From positions 1 through 51,926 of the IMG/VR virus record IMGVR_UViG_3300025426_000042: a stretch of 51,926 nt of DNA. One strand, 5' to 3'. Both the position numbers and the translations under genes were made by a program. Position 1 is the stretch's first letter; each line of letters starts with the position of its first letter. This document shows, in pieces, positions 50,283 to 51,926 of the stretch. Under the pieces are notes generated by a model. It worked only from the letters and a program-made list of their open reading frames with translations, was not told the origin of the DNA and made no database searches. Source of the stretch: a virus.

Positions 50283-50745
50283 TAGCAAGTACCTGTTTCA
50301 TTTCAAACTCAGTTTTAAATGGTCCTTTGAATTCATTACGTTCGAGTGTAATGACTTTAGGACAAAAACTTTTAACCCAACCTTTGTTGAATTTGATAAC
50401 ATAGTAGCCTGCACAATACAAACTCTTACTGGCATTGCTTTTGGTAAACAATGGTAATTTACGTCTTACATCATACATAGCATTGTATGGTTTAACACTT
50501 GTAGCAAAACCGTGGCATTCGTTTAGGTCGGCTGGTGTAACTTTAACTTTAGGACTATTTAGGAAAAATCCTTCTCCAAACTGTTTAGTTAGGTCCTGTT
50601 TTTTGTTAAACATAACTTCGCCTGTAGTACTACTCAGTACGAATTTATTGTTTTCTTTTTTGTGTAATGTTGCGACTTTAGAACCATCTTGTTCTACAAT
50701 CCAAAATTTACCATCCACAATTGGCTTGGCGTATATAACTGTCAT
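50266..50745 (-). CDS. Conserved phage protein, function unknown
   Basis: The 159-residue protein (KPYNAMYDVRRKLPLFTKSN, then KSLYCAGYYVIKFNKGWVKS, FCPKVITLERNEFKGPFKTE) is strongly reminiscent of a protein conserved across marine T4-like phages, but no role is known to me. An AAGGAG site precedes the ATG, and the leader holds an inverted repeat (50761-50791) behind a late-type motif. No catalytic signature is seen. Confidence 0.75.
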   Translation of the reverse strand: MTVIYAKPIVDGKFWIVEQDGSKVATLHKKENNKFVLSSTTGEVMFNKKQDLTKQFGEGFFLNSPKVKVTPADLNECHGFATSVKPYNAMYDVRRKLPLFTKSNASKSLYCAGYYVIKFNKGWVKSFCPKVITLERNEFKGPFKTEFEMKQVLANAKSD

Positions 50746-50760
50746 ATTTTTCTCCTTAAT

Positions 50761-50791
50761 ATTACTTGGGCCCTGACGGCACCCGAGTAAT
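50761..50791 (-). repeat. Imperfect inverted repeat in the leader of the 50266-50745 gene
   Basis: ATTACT (50761-50766) pairs with AGTAAT (50786-50791) and GGG (50768-50770) with CCC (50782-50784), separated by one pair that is G-U on the plus strand and A-C on the minus strand. It lies between the late-type motif at 50797-50804 and the ribosome-binding site. It could be a leader hairpin, a terminator for the gene upstream or a protein-binding site. Confidence 0.45.
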
Positions 50792-50796
50792 GTACG

Positions 50797-50804
50797 TATT
50801 TATC
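50797..50804 (-). promoter_or_regulatory. Late-type promoter motif (GATAAATA)
   Basis: On the minus strand GATAAATA starts 2 bases after the stop codon of the 50807-51310 gene. It lies 51 bases before the next ATG at 50745, farther than in the other late units, and the extra space is taken by an inverted repeat. Confidence 0.5.
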
Positions 50805-50806
50805 TC

Positions 50807-51310
50807 TCATTCTTCTGCGAAATCTATGACATTGCCGTCAGCATCTGCACAGATAATACGAACAGTATCGCCTGCTTCATTTTTAATTTCGATTGGTCCC
50901 CAAACCCACCATTCTGTGTCATTTTGGTACCATGGATCGTCTTCGCGTTCTTCTAATTCATAGATGCTATTTTCATCTATGAATTCTTGAATCTCTTCTT
51001 CTTCCTCTTCGTTAAGTCCTTCGATCTCAACATCATACCAACAACCGCCGTCATACATTTCGTTAAGATCGACACTTTTGATATTATTGACTTCACAGTC
51101 GCACATATTGATACTGTCTTTCTTGCCATCTCCACCTGGTACTTCTACAAACTCGAACTCGGGAGGATTGTCGTCTGTAGTTTCTACAGTCCATTCGCCA
51201 TAACGGAAACCATTAACAACCGTAATTTTACCATCACCATTCTTTTGAGACCAATACTCATTTTCTTGACAAGATTTTTTATAATATGTACTAATAGTCC
51301 AAGTTGCCAT
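50807..51310 (-). CDS. Highly acidic conserved phage protein
   Basis: The 167-residue protein is very rich in Asp and Glu, including the run EEEEEEIQEFIDE near residue 100-112, with many Trp and Tyr residues (YDGGCWYDVEIEG, DTEWWVWGPIEI). Such composition is seen in DNA-mimic inhibitors and in Ca-binding proteins, but no specific fold is recognised. I recall acidic proteins beginning MATWT in marine T4-like phages. It lies 10 bases behind a 63-residue gene, with an AAGGAAT ribosome-binding site... order on the minus strand places it first and that small gene upstream of it. Confidence 0.7.
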   Translation of the reverse strand: MATWTISTYYKKSCQENEYWSQKNGDGKITVVNGFRYGEWTVETTDDNPPEFEFVEVPGGDGKKDSINMCDCEVNNIKSVDLNEMYDGGCWYDVEIEGLNEEEEEEIQEFIDENSIYELEEREDDPWYQNDTEWWVWGPIEIKNEAGDTVRIICADADGNVIDFAEE

Positions 51311-51320
51311 GATTTATTCC

Positions 51321-51512
51321 TTAATTATCCAAATCCATTGTGTTGTATTCTTTGATCAACACAATTAATTCTTCTTCTGTGTTGCAGACCGTTTTAGTAG
51401 TCTTCCAATCTTCTTTCTTGTCACGTCCACCAATTTCCACCATCCATGCGTTGTCGTAACGATTGATTGTAATCGATTCATTTACTTTTGCTAATTTGTT
51501 TAATTTTGCCAT
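51321..51512 (-). CDS. Small unknown protein, 63 residues
   Basis: The 63-residue protein (ITINRYDNAWMVEIGGRDKK near the middle, TVCNTEEELIVLIKEYNTMD at the end) looks like a small beta-beta-alpha domain. It has an AGAGGA ribosome-binding site, follows the right-edge gene by 1 base and precedes the acidic-protein gene by 10 bases. No family recognised. Confidence 0.65.
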   Translation of the reverse strand: MAKLNKLAKVNESITINRYDNAWMVEIGGRDKKEDWKTTKTVCNTEEELIVLIKEYNTMDLDN

Positions 51513-51513
51513 T

Positions 51514-51926
51514 TTAATCCTCTAGTTGAATATATGTTGTTGGGTATTTTGCTTGGAAAGGTTCTGCATAAGATTGTATGTTGTCTGCAATCTTTTTCAT
51601 ATCCCATGCATTACAGAATTTTAGCATACGAATACCTACTTGATCTACTGCTTTAGGTACCGCATTAGCTGTAATTGTTTCTTGAATCTTTTCTTTAATA
51701 TCTGCGGGCTGTGCTGTTAAATCACATAACTGTACATTACGCTGATAGTCTTCTAACACACGATGTTCTTGTCCATTGTGGTCGACCCACCTCTGAAGCA
51801 TGAGATTGTTCCACGCATATCCGCGGCTTTTACGGTCTTCGAACGCTTCAGTAAGACCAACTTTGTTTTTAGAACCTTTAGTACGCACACCTGGATACGC
51901 CGAGAAGACATTATCACTGGTATCAC
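51514..51926 (-). CDS. C-terminal part of an unidentified gene (cut by right edge)
   Basis: The frame is open from the right edge; a GTG at 51886-51888 could start it, but the upstream in-frame codons (VFSAYPGVRTKGSKNK) read as coding, so it probably begins outside the window. At least 137 residues are visible. NNLMLQRWVDHNGQEHRVLE and VDQVGIRMLKFCNAWDMKKI suggest a mostly helical domain. I do not recognise a family. Confidence 0.65.
   Translation of the reverse strand, partial: DTSDNVFSAYPGVRTKGSKNKVGLTEAFEDRKSRGYAWNNLMLQRWVDHNGQEHRVLEDYQRNVQLCDLTAQPADIKEKIQETITANAVPKAVDQVGIRMLKFCNAWDMKKIADNIQSYAEPFQAKYPTTYIQLED

Overview
This window looks like part of the genome of a large, AT-rich, strictly lytic T4-like myovirus, of the kind found in marine and freshwater bacteria (relatives of cyanophages and pelagiphages). 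The evidence is a Mre11/Rad50-type recombination nuclease pair (gp47/gp46), a gp55 late sigma factor, a baseplate block in T4-like order (gp48-like, gp53, hub, gp5, gp25, gp6, then a giant wedge/structural protein), ThyX, a MoxR/VWA pair, and many small phage proteins whose style I recognise from marine T4-like phages. No photosynthesis genes, tRNAs, integrase, CRISPR or insertion sequence are visible. The host cannot be named from this sequence.

Layout. (1) 1-562: a truncated minus-strand gene with a late promoter, then about 480 bases without a convincing gene, clearly richer in GC than the surroundings and full of abutting hairpins; I read it as a candidate structured RNA. (2) 563-4896, minus strand: one tightly overlapping operon gp55, gp47, gp46, a small protein and a GIY-YIG nuclease, driven by a near-perfect sigma70-type promoter. 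(3) 4981-39196, plus strand: baseplate and tail-fibre genes, including a 5043-residue protein, three paralogous fibre genes and a proline-rich Ig-like fibre. (4) 39196-44669, plus strand: two 2-oxoglutarate/Fe(II) oxygenases (the first a clear prolyl 4-hydroxylase) followed, behind a sigma70-type promoter, by a small protein, two pairs of glycosyltransferase-like genes and one unknown. (5) 44662-49721, minus strand: MoxR ATPase, metallopeptidase-VWA protein, several conserved small proteins and ThyX. (6) 49718-51926, minus strand: small conserved phage proteins and a gene cut by the right edge.

Two promoter classes are readable by eye. TTGACA/TATAAT promoters with exactly 17-base spacers precede gp55, moxR, the VWA gene and the glycosyltransferase cluster. 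T4-style late motifs (nATAAATA) precede gp6, the post-giant structural gene, the third fibre, the proline-rich fibre, the left-edge gene and two small right-hand genes. gp55, encoded here, would be the factor that reads the late class.

The most interesting hypothesis is a tail-fibre hydroxyproline-glycosylation system: a fibre with six PPPPA repeats is translationally coupled to a prolyl 4-hydroxylase and a second oxygenase, with four glycosyltransferase-like genes just behind. This would resemble plant extensin or collagen modification, but substrate and chemistry are inferred from context only. Other notable points are a terminator hairpin that exactly fills the spacer of a consensus promoter, and repeated CBM5/12-like and propeller-like modules in the giant protein.
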